Notes under the pieces: model-generated | Told to the model about the DNA's origin: nothing | The model's database searches: none | Seen by the model: the letters and a program-made list of their open reading frames with translations, nothing else | Shown here: one piece after another, positions 62,831 to 64,000 of the stretch | How positions within the stretch are numbered: position 1 is the first letter of the stretch | How the letters are laid out: each line of letters begins with the position of its first letter | Made by a program: the position numbers and the translations under genes | DNA from: Pythium myriotylum | Taxonomy: Eukaryota > Oomycota > Peronosporomycetes > Pythiales > Pythiaceae | Assembly: GCA_023091665.1 (NCBI GenBank) | Contig: JALJCQ010000023.1 | Span: 992,001-1,056,000 of the forward strand | Direction of reading: 5' to 3' | Length of the DNA stretch: 64,000 nucleotides

Positions 62831-64000
62831 AAATTATGACAGTATTTCCCTATGTTATTCTATTATACGAGTGCCTGATTGTAATTAAATTTGCATGTTA
62901 TAAGTGTATGGAGTTCATTAGTTTTCGTATTATATATGGATCGACCTGTGCTCTTATGGATCGGGGTAGAGTCCACAACACAACCGGGGCACACCTCACC
63001 CACCCCGGCGAATAACCTGACAGTTGGGTCAGCTTCACACGCTTCTTGCCGATCGCCTGGCCTCCCTTAACCGGGCAGTCCGTCCGCCGCTTCGGACGAA
63101 ATCTATGGCGACACCTTGATGTTGCTCGTTGTTGCTCGTAGAGTAGATCACCTTGCATCAACAGGCTCGGGCGCCGCCCTTCGATCTGGGTCGGCCCATC
63201 CTGTGATGGGCTCGCCGCCGCTGCTGAGCTAGCCCGTCGTGTACTCGATGTAGCAGAGCGAGATGAAGATCATGGCGGTGATGGCCGAGACGCCTTGGAC
63301 GGCATGCACGGTCGCGTGGGTGTTGGAGATGGCGACCACGGTGGCTGGCGAGGCTTGGATCCGGGAAATCGTCCCGTAGTGTATAGTCGTTGACCGCCTC
63401 GTTGGCAGGAAATGAGTAGTCACTGATGACACGAATGTCGCCTTCGTCGCCTTTGTCGACAACACCGAGTAGACTGATGGAGATCTCGGGCCACAGTTCG
63501 AGCAGTGATTCGTCGGCAATCAAGTAACGACCATCAAGAGCACCTTTGCGAGTGTGTTGTCGCACTTGATCTGCATTATTCGCAGCGGACGCGTGATTTG
63601 GTGGCCGTTTGGCTTGACAGGTTGCTTTCTTGCATGACCACCGAGCCCGTGCACCACCGAGCACGACATCGTTCCATCGTTCCAACACCGCCAAGCCCGC
63701 AAGGAAGCCGCGTCGTCTTGGCAAGGAATGTCGCATCAAGGCTCGCCGTCACCAAGAGGAGGTGACATTAACCCCTTGTTGACGGATGTTGACAAGATAG
63801 GTTTACCATATCTCTTATGCTGTTCAGAACAGCATAAAATTGATACTTGATTTCACTATTTATACTTTGTTCAAGTATAAATATGGCTGTTTTTTCCACA
63901 ATGTAGCGGACTTGACCCCCAATAAATCCCATATGGTGTTGACAACCAAAATCCCGCCAATCAGAGCGAAAGGAGCGAGCCGAACGAAAAACCAAACGTA
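62831..64000. other. Right end of window, no intact gene
   Basis: A minus-strand frame at 63229-63519 ends in a hydrophobic stretch (AITAMIFISLCYIEYTTG) and may be the C-terminal fragment of a membrane protein, but I cannot name it. Two small hairpins lie at 63815-63837 (TTATGCTGTTC A GAACAGCATAA) and 63860-63880 (TTATACTT/AAGTATAA). A lone CCAAT box is at about 63958. Confidence 0.4.

Overview
The window looks like nuclear DNA of an oomycete of the Pythium/Phytophthora group. The evidence is four elicitin-like genes (a family essentially confined to these organisms), a GPCR fused to an inositol-phosphate phosphatase (a 'GPCR-bigram', an oomycete hallmark), GC-rich exons split by short GT-AG introns (about 44-90 nt), and oomycete-style transposon debris. 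All splice models were read by eye from frame continuity and GT/AG borders.

Layout. (1) 1-8848: tandem array of a ~1.53-kb unit, five units plus a truncated sixth, each carrying tRNA-Ala(AGC) and tRNA-His(GTG) separated by one base. (2) 8849-15144: Gypsy-type LTR retrotransposon with chromodomain that cuts the array off. Its LTRs share about 271 identical bases, but it has lost reverse transcriptase and has a broken integrase. (3) 15145-23645: transposon graveyard with hAT-like, LINE-like and pogo/Tigger-like remnants and hairpin-rich DNA. (4) 23646-45697: compact gene block: MFSD1-like transporter (+), NEK kinase (+), MGRN1/LOG2-like RING ligase (-), GPCR/5-phosphatase fusion (-), PI4K-like kinase (-), polycystin-type channel with two RyR domains (-), mitochondrial CBS-pair protein (+), and a transferrin-receptor/GCPII-like protein without its metal ligands (+). 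(5) 46267-53079: four elicitin-like genes and a LIV-1-type ZIP zinc transporter, whose upstream regions share a 10-bp element; a degraded RNase H retroelement lies inside. (6) 53786-55859: two-repeat jacalin-like protein and secreted two-domain PAN/Apple protein. (7) 55860-64000: transposon-rich, with a stand-alone RPA70 DBD-A/B protein and an apparently intact MULE transposase.

How genes may work together. The GPCR-phosphatase, PI4K-like kinase and PKD2-RyR channel are consecutive on the minus strand within 12 kb; together they would cover phosphoinositide turnover and calcium entry, an inference from position and family only. The elicitin/ZIP cluster shares the upstream element CGCCGTCGGA, and one elicitin-like protein carries a His/Asp-rich tail directly before the ZIP gene, suggesting a common response, possibly to zinc. 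The strongest candidates for something new are the PKD2-RyR fusion channel, this cluster-specific element, and the butt-joined Ala-His tRNA pair in a kilobase-scale array.
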